Assembly (NCBI GenBank): GCA_030950085.1
Contig: JAUZRW010000015.1
Location: forward strand, 1-46,431
DNA: 46,431 bases
Direction: 5' to 3'
From: Anaerolineae bacterium
GTDB taxonomy: Bacteria; Chloroflexota; Anaerolineae; Aggregatilineales; Phototrophicaceae
Under the pieces are notes generated by a model. That model saw only the letters and a program-made list of their open reading frames with translations. It ran no database searches and was not told where the DNA came from. Of the stretch, positions 26,030-33,890 are shown one piece after another (the first letter of the stretch is position 1; each line of letters begins with the position of its first letter). The translations under genes were made by a program, and so were the position numbers.

Positions 26030-26755
26030 TCAGATGATGTATGCCGCCAAAATCGCCAACAAAACTCCGATAACCGCCAACACGATTGCCGCAGATAATA
26101 CCCGTCGAAAGCTGATATTATCTGTTGCGAGATTGAAACGTTCATCTAATTGCACATAAGTAGACGCATTCAATTCTTGCCCCCCTTCCGTGATGACAAC
26201 TGAATCACTGCTTTCCCGAATCGTAATCGCTTGAATCGGACTCCACTTACGAGCCATGACAACGGCATTAATCCCACCATAGAACAACGTCACTAACAGC
26301 GTTGCAACTAACAGCAACTCTAAGCGTTGCGATTGCACAAATATCGGTGGTGTACATTGTTCTGCCCACACACTTTCAGGCAAATCATAGGTCGCTGTCC
26401 ATCTTGCTCCCGAATAACCCAACTCAACCCAATAAATTTGGTCATTTTCAATTTCGCCAATAATGCCATCAGGACAAGCTGTCGCCGTCAGTTCGAGTCC
26501 GGTTGCGCGACGGTCTCGTACTAAAGCACCAAAATCTTCAAGCGTCATCTCATCGACACGCTCGGCTGGAAATTGTTGATATGTCCACATAAACACGAGT
26601 ATCAAAAGTGCAGCCGCGCCTAGCCATCCATAACGATAGACTAGCTGTGTTGAACTATGTACAGCACGAAAAGTATGTTCGCTCCCTGTGTGGCTGACAC
26701 TGCGCCACGCATCATAACGTTTGAAACGTTCAATCACATAATCATAGCGGGGCAT
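26030..26755 (-). CDS. Three-helix membrane protein of unknown function
   Basis: Protein of 241 residues with helices at about 43-61, 146-167 and 219-241. Between helices 1 and 2 is a domain of about 80 residues (63-140) with two Cys (94 and 134) and the strand-rich sequence ELTATACPDGIIGEIEND, likely extracytoplasmic. Between helices 2 and 3 a second, cytoplasmic region (168-218) contains WSPIQAITIRESSDSVVITE. It ends in the last helix. The N-terminal 40 residues are polar and basic (YDYVIERFKRYDAWRSVSHT). I do not recognise a family, and the context (MFS permease downstream, lactonase upstream) gives no firm clue. Confidence 0.65.
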   Translation of the reverse strand: MPRYDYVIERFKRYDAWRSVSHTGSEHTFRAVHSSTQLVYRYGWLGAAALLILVFMWTYQQFPAERVDEMTLEDFGALVRDRRATGLELTATACPDGIIGEIENDQIYWVELGYSGARWTATYDLPESVWAEQCTPPIFVQSQRLELLLVATLLVTLFYGGINAVVMARKWSPIQAITIRESSDSVVITEGGQELNASTYVQLDERFNLATDNISFRRVLSAAIVLAVIGVLLAILAAYII

Positions 26756-26849
26756 AGAAAAACCTCATCAACAATCAACGCATATATTAGAATCATATGG
26801 TTTTCAAGTTGACTTAGCTATGCCCAAATGATGAAGTTTCGATGATGCA

Positions 26850-27959
26850 CTATCCTATCTGCACACACACCGCAGACGGAATCTCGACGCGATGTCCGGT
26901 AGAAGTCAATAATCCTCTTTGTGTATCAATCCGCAATGTCAGCACACTCGAACTCCACTGATTACCGACAACAATGATTTGTCCACTTGGGTCAATTGCC
27001 ATGCCACGAGGCCAATCCCCTAACGTTGATTGATGCCCAATAAGCTCTACTTTTCCGCTTGCATTATCAATCTTGTAGATAACAATATTGTTAGCCCCGC
27101 GATTTGTACCGTACAGAAATTGTCCAGACGGGTGCATATGCAAATCAGCCGGATAATTGACTGCTTTCATCAATAAGCCTGTCTTCAATTTTGGTTGAAT
27201 ACTATCACTCGCAGGGTCAACTGGATATTCTTTCAGTTCTGATTTGTCGGCTAATGTGGATATTGTGGTTATATCATGCCAGATGCCTGAGTAAGCATCG
27301 TAACCAAAGGCACTTAAAGTCGAATTAAGTTCATTGATGATATAGAGGTAGGGTTGTGTGGGATGAAATGCAAAATGACGCGGACCAGATCCAGTTGCCG
27401 ATGCGATAGAATCAGGACTATGGGCGCTAAGTTTGCCATTCTCTAACTTGGATACCCTCACTTTGTCAGTTCCCAAATCCGATACCAGCACATAACGATT
27501 ATCCGGTGTTGCTGCAATCATATGAGGATGACTCTCCCTTTGCCGATTCGGATTCACGCTCGAACCATCATACTGTATGAGGTCACTACGGGGTTTCAAT
27601 TGTCCATCAGGCTGAAGTGGCACGATTACCGCACTGCCACGACCATCACCCCCACCATAATTAGCCACCAAAACGTATTGTTCACTACCGTCAATCGCAA
27701 TATAACAGGGGTCAAGTCCACCGATAGCTTCTGTGTTGCATAAAGTTAATTTTCCGTCCGCGATATCAAAAGCGTAAAGTTGCGATTCTTGAGCCTCTGT
27801 ACCCACTGCATAAAGCATCGGTTTAGACGGATGTAACGCCACAAACTGACAATGTGGCACAGTATCGACAGTCTCTACAATACTAAGTTCGCCTGTTTCG
27901 ATATTGAGTTGGCAAACCGCAATCCCTTTTTCTGAACTCGCAACATAGACAAATGGCAT
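26850..27959 (-). CDS. Lactonase-type beta-propeller protein (PF10282, 6-phosphogluconolactonase-like)
   Basis: Protein of 369 residues without a signal peptide. The sequence repeats a propeller pattern: FVALHPSKPMLYAVGTEAQE, PCYIAIDGSEQYVLVANYGG, PHMIAATPDNRYVLVSDLGT, PRHFAFHPTQPYLYIINELN, PADLHMHPSGQFLYGTNRGA and PRGMAIDPSGQIIVVGNQWS, giving about seven blades. This is the pattern of the YbhE/lactonase family, some members of which hydrolyse 6-phosphogluconolactone. A strong ribosome site (AAGGGGG) lies before the ATG. The gene is divergent from the aminotransferase gene. Lactonase activity is inferred from the family; many propellers of this type are uncharacterised. Confidence 0.85.
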   Translation of the reverse strand: MPFVYVASSEKGIAVCQLNIETGELSIVETVDTVPHCQFVALHPSKPMLYAVGTEAQESQLYAFDIADGKLTLCNTEAIGGLDPCYIAIDGSEQYVLVANYGGGDGRGSAVIVPLQPDGQLKPRSDLIQYDGSSVNPNRQRESHPHMIAATPDNRYVLVSDLGTDKVRVSKLENGKLSAHSPDSIASATGSGPRHFAFHPTQPYLYIINELNSTLSAFGYDAYSGIWHDITTISTLADKSELKEYPVDPASDSIQPKLKTGLLMKAVNYPADLHMHPSGQFLYGTNRGANNIVIYKIDNASGKVELIGHQSTLGDWPRGMAIDPSGQIIVVGNQWSSSVLTLRIDTQRGLLTSTGHRVEIPSAVCVQIG

Positions 27960-28090
27960 CTGATGACCCCCTTCTGTAGCTATTGATAGGTAGTAAAGAT
28001 TTTAATGTAAATTGGATTCCTCGACAAATAGCCATATTCACGGCAATATCTGTACTTATATCACCAACTAGCCAAAAGCGAAAATCAAGT

Positions 28091-29215
28091 ATGAACAAAC
28101 CACCGACATTATTACATACCTTAAACACTACAATTTCAGGAATGCCCTCTTTCCCCTTGCCCCTATCTGACGAAGAAATCAAGCAAAAGTACCAAGTTGA
28201 AAATATCTATCATATGCACATGAACGAAAGTGCTTATGGTGCGTCGCCATCAGTGATTAAAGTATTACAAGCAGAGTCGAATCTTGTCGGCTATTATCCC
28301 GTGATGCGTGATGACCCTCTGCGTGAAAAATTGGTAGAAACTATCGGGCGCAATTTAAGCACAGACCATTTCTTCACGGGTTGTAGTGGTTATGAAACAC
28401 TTGAATTGCTGTTTCGGGCGCTATTACGTCCAAACGATGAAGTGATTGTGATGCACCCGACATTCGGAATTTATGACCGTCTTACGATGCTCAATGGGGG
28501 AACAGTACGAAATGTTCCTTTGGCTGACCATACCTTCGCGCCAGATATTGATGCTGTTCTCAAGGCAGTTAATGAGAAAACGCGCATTGTGCTAGTTTGC
28601 AATCCTAATAATCCGACAGGTACAGTAATGCCCAAATCACAAATGGATAAGCTGGTTCATAATATGCCCGACCATGTACTGATTGTCGCGGATGAAGTGT
28701 ATTTTCATTTTGTGACCGACCCTGATTATCCTGATTCGATTCAATATGTCTTGGATGGCTACAATGTCGCCATCATTCATACATTCTCTAAAGGCTACGG
28801 CATGGCAGGGATGCGAATAGGTTACGGCATTACACTACCTACCCTAGCGACCTATGTTCATAAATTTTATCGTGGCTTTCATCTCAATCGTTTACAAATC
28901 GCTGCTGGAATTACTGCTTTGGATGACCCAGCGCAATTACAGAAAAATATAGATGCGGCTGTCAATGGACGCGATTATATCTATACACAACTCGATAAGC
29001 TCGATTTGCATTATTGGCGTAGTCAGACCAATTTCATCTTGATTAAATGCCCCTGCCCTGCGGCGGATATTAGCCAAAAGTTGCTCGAACGGGGTGTCAT
29101 TGTCAGGACTTTACATGGTGATTATGCGAATTATTTGCGCGTAACAGTGATTACACCCGAAGCGAATCAAGCATTTGCAACAGGCTTGGAAATAGCATTA
29201 CAAGAATTACGATGA
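28091..29215 (+). CDS. Class I/II aminotransferase (HisC-like, PLP-dependent)
   Basis: PLP enzyme of 374 residues from the ATG at 28091 (MNKPPTLLHTLNTT). An open frame extends 36 codons upstream to 27983, but that part is not protein-like, so the later ATG was chosen. Motifs: substrate-side HMNESAYGASP (43-53), GCSGYETLELLFRALL, NPNNPTGTVM (171-180), ADEVYFHF (200-207) with Asp201 that binds the PLP ring nitrogen, and HTFSKGYGMAGMRIGYG (230-246) with the Schiff-base Lys234. The general layout is that of histidinol-phosphate or related aminotransferases, but no other his genes are nearby. With an alpha-hydroxy-acid oxidase 39 bases downstream and a D-amino-acid oxidase next, a role in amino-acid/keto-acid conversion is likely. 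Confidence 0.85.
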   Translation: MNKPPTLLHTLNTTISGMPSFPLPLSDEEIKQKYQVENIYHMHMNESAYGASPSVIKVLQAESNLVGYYPVMRDDPLREKLVETIGRNLSTDHFFTGCSGYETLELLFRALLRPNDEVIVMHPTFGIYDRLTMLNGGTVRNVPLADHTFAPDIDAVLKAVNEKTRIVLVCNPNNPTGTVMPKSQMDKLVHNMPDHVLIVADEVYFHFVTDPDYPDSIQYVLDGYNVAIIHTFSKGYGMAGMRIGYGITLPTLATYVHKFYRGFHLNRLQIAAGITALDDPAQLQKNIDAAVNGRDYIYTQLDKLDLHYWRSQTNFILIKCPCPAADISQKLLERGVIVRTLHGDYANYLRVTVITPEANQAFATGLEIALQELR

Positions 29216-29254
29216 ACCCTGTCAGACAGGAATTTTATATGAGGGACATAGAGA

Positions 29255-30313
29255 ATGACCTATATCAACCTCAATGACTATGCGAAAGCCGCAAAAGAAC
29301 ATCTCACACCTGCCGCTTATGAGTATTACGTCGGGGGTGCAGGCGATAATTTGACAGTTAGCGAGAATCAGGCGGCATTCCAACGCATCAAGTTATTGCC
29401 TCGTATGCTGGTAGATGTTAGCAACCGTGATTTGCAGACAAGCATTCTCGGACATGGCATTGATTTTCCGGTCATTGTCGCCCCAACTGCGATGGCTGCT
29501 CTCGCCCATCCCGATAAAGAAGTCGCCATTGCCCGTGCCGTCGCTAATGTGGGTAGCATCATGACATTGAGTACCATGTCTACAACATCAATGGAAGAAG
29601 TCAGCAAAATTGGCGCGAATATGTGGTTTCAGCTTTACGTTCATAAAGATAGAGGCATGACTAAAAACCTGATTGAACGTGCCGAAGCTGCCGGATTCTC
29701 TGCCTTAGTAGTGACGGTTGATTTACCAGTAGTCGGGTATCGAGAAGCACTCATGCGGCAACCGCTTGTCGTACCGGATGGGATGGAATTAGCTAATCTC
29801 GCCCAATATTGGAATCAAGACGAATACCCCTCGGTTAATCACTATGTCGCCGCACAATTCGACCCCTCACTGACATGGGCAGATATTGAAGACTTCGTTA
29901 GCAGTACGACTTTACCTGTCCTCATCAAAGGTATTCTGCGCCCCGATGATGCTGAACGGGCTGTTGCGAGTGGTGCATCGGGTATCATTGTCTCAAATCA
30001 TGGTGGGCGACAATTGGATACTGTCGTAACGGGCATTGAGGCGCTGCCCTATGTTGTTGAGGCTGTAGACGATGCCATTGATGTACTAATGGATGGCGGA
30101 GTCCGACGCGGAACTGACATTTTGAAGGCATTGGCGCTCGGCGCAAATGCAGTTTTGATTGGTCGCCCTGTATTGTGGGGATTAGCGGTTGATGGACAGG
30201 CAGGTGTCGAAAAAGTATTTGCGATTCTACGCAAGGAATACGATATCGCACTCGCAAACGCCGGAGTCCAATCTAGCAAATCTGTTCCGCGTGATATTAT
30301 CTTTAAGGGGTGA
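29255..30313 (+). CDS. FMN-dependent alpha-hydroxy-acid oxidase (lactate/glycolate oxidase-like)
   Basis: Flavoenzyme of 352 residues. The family pattern is complete: AYEYYVGGAGDNLT (21-34), FPVIVAPTAMAALAHPD (71-87), FQLYVHKD (125-132), VVTVDLPVVGYRE, LPVLIKGILRP with Lys225, and the active-site IVSNHGGRQLD (245-255) with catalytic His249 and substrate-binding Arg252. Such enzymes oxidise 2-hydroxy acids to 2-keto acids and pass electrons to oxygen (oxidases) or to quinones (dehydrogenases); which one cannot be told from sequence. It follows the aminotransferase gene on the same strand. Its last 11 bases overlap the convergent D-amino-acid oxidase gene. Confidence 0.92.
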   Translation: MTYINLNDYAKAAKEHLTPAAYEYYVGGAGDNLTVSENQAAFQRIKLLPRMLVDVSNRDLQTSILGHGIDFPVIVAPTAMAALAHPDKEVAIARAVANVGSIMTLSTMSTTSMEEVSKIGANMWFQLYVHKDRGMTKNLIERAEAAGFSALVVTVDLPVVGYREALMRQPLVVPDGMELANLAQYWNQDEYPSVNHYVAAQFDPSLTWADIEDFVSSTTLPVLIKGILRPDDAERAVASGASGIIVSNHGGRQLDTVVTGIEALPYVVEAVDDAIDVLMDGGVRRGTDILKALALGANAVLIGRPVLWGLAVDGQAGVEKVFAILRKEYDIALANAGVQSSKSVPRDIIFKG

Positions 30314-31244
30314 TGTTCAACCAACCAACCAACTCGGCGACATCTTCTGCACAACCCCATGATAATGTGAAGCCGAGTCCGGCGTGTCCGTAATTATGAA
30401 TGACGGTGCAAGAATCGGTCAGTTGCTCAGTCTCTAAGCGCACAGCATGTCGTCCCGGACGCAAGCCTACTGTGTAGCCAAGAATGTTCGCTTGCTGAAT
30501 ACTCGCTTCGATTTTGGTGCAGCGTTGCAAAATATCACTTGTATCGCTTGCATCAATAGTGAGACTATCCTGATTGGGTTGTAAGATTCCGCCCAGAAAA
30601 ACACCATCTGAGCGCGGAAAAATATAGGTAAACGAGTCATCATCCATGAAGCCTTGCTGAATATCCGGCGCATCAACACGGACAGTCTGCCCTCTTATCG
30701 GGAAAATGTGGTCATCATGGGCAAGTTCTCGCGCACCGAGTCCGCTACAATTGATAATCATCGTATTGTCTGTTGCAAGTTCATCTAATGAGTGCAAGTT
30801 ACGTTGTACAATGCGTCCGCCATTTTGCTCGAATTGTGTTTTGAGATATTGCAAATAAGGCGGCGGCTCAACCAGTGGCACATCCATAATATAGCCATCA
30901 GCATAGCCTTGAGGCAAATCAGCTTGTGGCATACGCTCACAAAATGGGAGTTCGTCTTTGAACCACGGCACTTGCAATGGCGACGGCGATACTTCGCGTA
31001 ATCGTATTTCTACGACACCACTATCAGCAACAGGAATCAATTGCGTGAAGCGTTGGAGTGATACCTGCGCCCACTGCCGAACTTTGCCTGTGCCATAACC
31101 ATACCAAACAGCTCCGGCGGCTGATGAAGTCGTTTCTGCTGGCAAATCACGGCTGATAATCGTTATCTCGTGATTTTCTTCTTGCAAACGTAAGGCACAC
31201 GTCAAACCCGAAACACCGCATCCCACCACTGTTATTTGCGCCAT
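30303..31244 (-). CDS. D-amino-acid oxidase-like flavoprotein
   Basis: FAD oxidoreductase of 313 residues. An N-terminal Rossmann motif ITVVGCGVSGLTCALRLQEE (4-23) binds FAD. DAAO motifs follow: SSAAGAVWYGYG (40-51), INCSGLGARELAHD, PIRGQTVRVD, FTYIFPRSDGVFLGGI, VGLRPGRHAVRLE with the substrate-binding Arg, and the C-terminal VIHNYGHAGLGFTLSWGCA. This is the exact DAAO/DASPO pattern, so it should deaminate a neutral or acidic D-amino acid to the keto acid with H2O2 production. Its gene runs opposite to the hydroxy-acid oxidase, with an 11-base 3' overlap. A divergent leader upstream opens onto the structured spacer. Confidence 0.9.
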   Translation of the reverse strand: MAQITVVGCGVSGLTCALRLQEENHEITIISRDLPAETTSSAAGAVWYGYGTGKVRQWAQVSLQRFTQLIPVADSGVVEIRLREVSPSPLQVPWFKDELPFCERMPQADLPQGYADGYIMDVPLVEPPPYLQYLKTQFEQNGGRIVQRNLHSLDELATDNTMIINCSGLGARELAHDDHIFPIRGQTVRVDAPDIQQGFMDDDSFTYIFPRSDGVFLGGILQPNQDSLTIDASDTSDILQRCTKIEASIQQANILGYTVGLRPGRHAVRLETEQLTDSCTVIHNYGHAGLGFTLSWGCAEDVAELVGWLNITP

Positions 31245-31398
31245 ACTACATCCTTTGATTGCCTGTTATCCACGCGGATTGTAGCATGTAAGGCTTGGTA
31301 TGTCCGCAGAAAAAGATTTAACACAGAGAAAAGGAGAATCAGAGATGCAGAGGGAGTGATTTAATGCAAAAGATCGAATATCATTAGTATTCAAAAAC

Positions 31399-31462
31399 GG
31401 AAGGCATGTATGTCATACATACAAATCTATTATTGGCTGTAGGTACGAGATATATCTCGTCC
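31399..31462 (+). repeat. 64-bp triple-palindrome element, copy C (degraded)
   Basis: Same length and orientation as copy B. The right palindrome is well kept (GTAGG, then TACGAGATA / TATCTCGTCC to 31462), and the left one is worn: GGAAGGCATGTATG aligns to GGACAGCATGTGTG, and its right arm has lost several bases of pairing. The start keeps the same GGA and the first CATG core. Confidence 0.6.
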
Positions 31463-31546
31463 CCGCAACCTGACAAAAACAGAGCTATTTCGACCAAAAT
31501 TTGCACTATTCAGAAAGCTGCGGTATAGTCAAGGGTAGTTTTGGGG

Positions 31547-31603
31547 ACTGGAATAGATAAGGGTGCTGTACCAAACAACACCCTTTCACAACAATATTCC
31601 AGT
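31547..31603. repeat. Nested hairpin in the gpmI downstream spacer
   Basis: Outer arms ACTGGAATA (31547-31555) and TATTCCAGT (31595-31603) are perfect 9-bp complements. Inside, AAGGGTG (31559-31565) pairs with CACCCTT (31579-31585) around a 13-base loop. A stem of this strength 18 bases after a possible -10 box could be the 5' domain of a small RNA or an operator. Confidence 0.5.
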
Positions 31604-31799
31604 GTTACCTGAAACAAAGCAACACAGCAGTATATTGAAGTTATGCTTTTGTGGACAGGTTTTTGTGTATTTTTCGGCGATAAGTTAGATAATTCTGGGA
31701 TGTAACATTATCCTGAAACCGAGAAATCACACCTATTCACACGACTACGGATTAAGTATAAATTTGATACGCTGTTCGTGTGTTTTAGGTATAGAATGT

Positions 31800-31894
31800 T
31801 GCGTTTGCAGGGGTGCCAACGTCGCATATTTTTCTCAAAATCAGCGCGTCGCCCATCAGAATTTGGTGAATCCGATGGGGGCGTGTTTTTGTTT
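31800..31894 (+). terminator. Two tandem stem-loops with T-runs
   Basis: Stem 1 (31800-31826, TGCG/CGCA with TTTGCA/TGCCAA inside) is followed by TATTTTT. Stem 2 pairs CGCCCATC (31850-31857) with GATGGGGGCG (31874-31883) and is followed by TGTTTTTGTTT. Both are shaped like Rho-independent terminators of a plus-strand transcript. No plus-strand gene lies upstream, which is why a small RNA is suspected. They lie just past the stop of gpmI, so they would also shield that gene from antisense transcription. Confidence 0.45.
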
Positions 31895-31903
31895 CATGCG
31901 TCA

Positions 31904-33463
31904 CTAGAAATGGGACAATTTTTTCGCGTCTACCCATGTATCAATGAGTGATTCGCCTGTCATTTCGGCAGGTTGTTCAAGTCCGAGCAAATCAAGTATT
32001 GTTGGGGCAACATCAGCTAATTTGCCACGCGGCTTGAGCGTATAATAGCCATCGCCTATCACAAACAGCGAGACCGGATTCGTCGTATGATAAGTATGGG
32101 CTGCGCCTGTGCTGAGTTCAATCATGCGCTCACAATTGCCGTGGTCAGCCGTGACAAGCGCCACGCCGCCTTCTTTGACTACTGCCTCGACCAGTTTTGC
32201 CGCACAAACATCGACTGTTTCAACTGCTTTTATCGCCGCCGCTAGTGAGCCTGTGTGTCCGACCATATCGGGGTTAGCGAAGTTAATGAGGATAAAATCA
32301 TCATTCGCTTCTCGTAGACGTTGCAGAGTCGCTTCCGTGAGTTCGTAAGCACTCATTTCGGGCTTTTCATCATAGGTTGCCACATCTTTAGGCGACGGGA
32401 TAATCTTACGTGTTTCGCCATCAAACGGGGTTTCGCGCCCACCATTGAAGAAAAATGTCACATGCGGATATTTTTCAGTTTCAGCACTGTGATATTGTGT
32501 TTTCCCTGCTTTGCTCAAGACTTCTGCTAATGTATTGTTCAGATTGTCTTTATCAAACAAAATTGTCACAGGCAGACCATCCATATAACGGGTCATAGTG
32601 GCGATGAAGAGATTATCGACTGTTTTGTATTCGACACCGGAAACATTTTGCGGCTGTGTGAACATGGTCACGATTTGGCGCATTCTATCAGCACGGAAGT
32701 TATAGAATAGCAAGCTATCCCCTGCTTCAATGGTTGCGCCGTCTGCATCCCCGATAATTGTCGGTAAAATAAATTCGTCTGTTACGTCCGCAGCATAAGA
32801 TTGTTGCATAGCTGCTGTCGCGGAATCAGCTTGTTTATCGGCAATATGATTGACCATCGCTTGATAGGCGCTGTGGGTTCTTTGCCAGCGTTTGTCTCTA
32901 TCCATGGCATAGTAGCGTCCGGTCACAGTGGCAATTTTGCTGTGATTGTGCTTGCTGATAGTATCTTCTATTTGTTGAACAAATCCGATGCCACTGTTGG
33001 TCGGGGTATCGCGCCCATCGGTGATGATATGAATCACCGTTTCGACATTTTCAGCGCGGCTTATAGCGAGCAAAGCTAGTAAATGGTCAATATGGCTATG
33101 GACTCCGCCATCACTGAGCAAACCTATTAGATGCAGTTTGCCGCCCTTCTTAGCATTTTGCATCGCTTCTTGGATGCCTGCTACTTTGTCGAGTTCATTG
33201 TTGTGGATAGCGTTATAAATGCGCGTAATATCTTGATAAACAACACGTCCCGCGCCAAGATTCAAGTGTCCGACTTCGGAATTACCCATTTGCCCTGCAA
33301 TTAAGCCGACTGATTCTTCGGACGCATCAATCACCGCCCGTTCATAGTTTCGCATCCAATTATCAACATGAGGAGTATTCGCTTGTAGTGTCGCATTGCC
33401 GTCTGTCATCTCCCGAATACCCCAACCATCCAGAATGACTAGCATCACGGGTTTGATTGCCAT
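31904..33463 (-). CDS. gpmI: 2,3-bisphosphoglycerate-independent phosphoglycerate mutase
   Basis: Glycolytic enzyme of 519 residues, the usual length, that interconverts 3- and 2-phosphoglycerate using two manganese ions. Seen: LDGWGIRE with metal ligand Asp12, the phosphorylated Ser62 in GQMGNSEVGHLNLGAGR, SDGGVHSHIDH, ITDGRDTPTNS, RYYAMDRDKRW, FYNFRADRMRQ, NFANPDMVGHTGS and TADHGNCE, all of them family signatures that carry the phosphatase and transferase sites. A good ribosome site (AAAGGA) precedes the ATG. It is transcribed alone on the minus strand, away from the giant protein gene, which starts 427 bases away in the other direction. There is no sign of damage. Confidence 0.97.
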   Translation of the reverse strand: MAIKPVMLVILDGWGIREMTDGNATLQANTPHVDNWMRNYERAVIDASEESVGLIAGQMGNSEVGHLNLGAGRVVYQDITRIYNAIHNNELDKVAGIQEAMQNAKKGGKLHLIGLLSDGGVHSHIDHLLALLAISRAENVETVIHIITDGRDTPTNSGIGFVQQIEDTISKHNHSKIATVTGRYYAMDRDKRWQRTHSAYQAMVNHIADKQADSATAAMQQSYAADVTDEFILPTIIGDADGATIEAGDSLLFYNFRADRMRQIVTMFTQPQNVSGVEYKTVDNLFIATMTRYMDGLPVTILFDKDNLNNTLAEVLSKAGKTQYHSAETEKYPHVTFFFNGGRETPFDGETRKIIPSPKDVATYDEKPEMSAYELTEATLQRLREANDDFILINFANPDMVGHTGSLAAAIKAVETVDVCAAKLVEAVVKEGGVALVTADHGNCERMIELSTGAAHTYHTTNPVSLFVIGDGYYTLKPRGKLADVAPTILDLLGLEQPAEMTGESLIDTWVDAKKLSHF

Positions 33464-33890
33464 CGCCGATCCTTTTCAGTGTTGTTCTTCGTTGTTTTCC
33501 ATTAAGTTTAGCGGCGCGATTGTATCACAATAGCCACTTGTGCAACATCGCGCAGGTAATTAGCCTTTTATTTCGCCCATTATTCCAACATTACAACTTG
33601 GTTTATTTTGGTGACAATTGCTCTAGTAATACTTGTATTTTGCAATTTATAGAGATAGATTAGTAAATTCATACGCTTAAACACAGTCTTAATTTCAGGA
33701 TATAGTGGTTCACTTGATTGCTCTCTATTTTATCAATGGCATCAATTTAGCAATCAAGGTTAGAATTAAGATATTGCATGATTGAAACACACATTAATGT
33801 AGTAAGATAATCACAGTCATCATTTTAGATAGCGGACACAACCTAGGGGGAACTGGGAACTGTTTATAGAGATTAGCTTTAGGAAATCCG
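33464..33890. other. Divergent promoter region of gpmI and the giant surface-protein gene
   Basis: This 427-base AT-rich spacer must hold promoters for both divergent genes. It has no coding frame beyond a 68-codon shadow. A long imperfect inverted repeat (33688-33770) is the main structure. No clear -35/-10 pair with standard spacing was chosen. The ribosome site of the giant gene (TTAGGAAATCCG) ends at 33890. Confidence 0.5.
33688..33770. promoter_or_regulatory. Inverted repeat upstream of the giant gene
   Basis: CTTGATTGCT (33713-33722) and AGCAATCAAG (33749-33758) are perfect 10-bp complements, 26 bases apart. Outside them CTTAATT (33688-33694) and AATTAAG (33764-33770) are also complementary, so the whole block can form a stem with internal loops. 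It sits about 120 bases before the start codon. It may be an operator or a 5' leader structure. Confidence 0.45.

Larger units (their letters stand above)
31245..31903. other. Large structured intergenic region, possible small RNA
   Basis: This 659-base spacer between two minus-strand genes has no open frame of meaningful length. It holds a degraded 64-bp element (31399-31462), a possible plus-strand promoter (TTGCAC, 17 bases, TATAGT at about 31501-31529), a nested hairpin (31547-31603) and, at the right end, two stem-loops followed by T-runs (31800-31833 and 31850-31894). Both T-runs are on the plus strand, where no gene ends, so a non-coding transcript read rightwards is plausible. It lacks the conserved cores of tmRNA, RNase P and SRP RNA. 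Confidence 0.4.

Noticed and set aside
27983-28090. An upstream extension of 36 codons for the aminotransferase.
   Set aside because: The extension is not protein-like for this family and the ATG at 28091 begins a normal N terminus; the longer start also reaches to within 24 bases of the divergent lactonase start.
411-31511. A shared 12-mer TTTGCACTATTC at 411-422 and 31500-31511.
   Set aside because: The match does not extend on either side, and at 411 no -10 box follows; a single 12-mer in two AT-rich spacers could be chance.
31245-31903. tmRNA, RNase P RNA or SRP RNA in the spacer.
   Set aside because: None of the conserved core sequences of these RNAs is visible, so no named RNA family was assigned.
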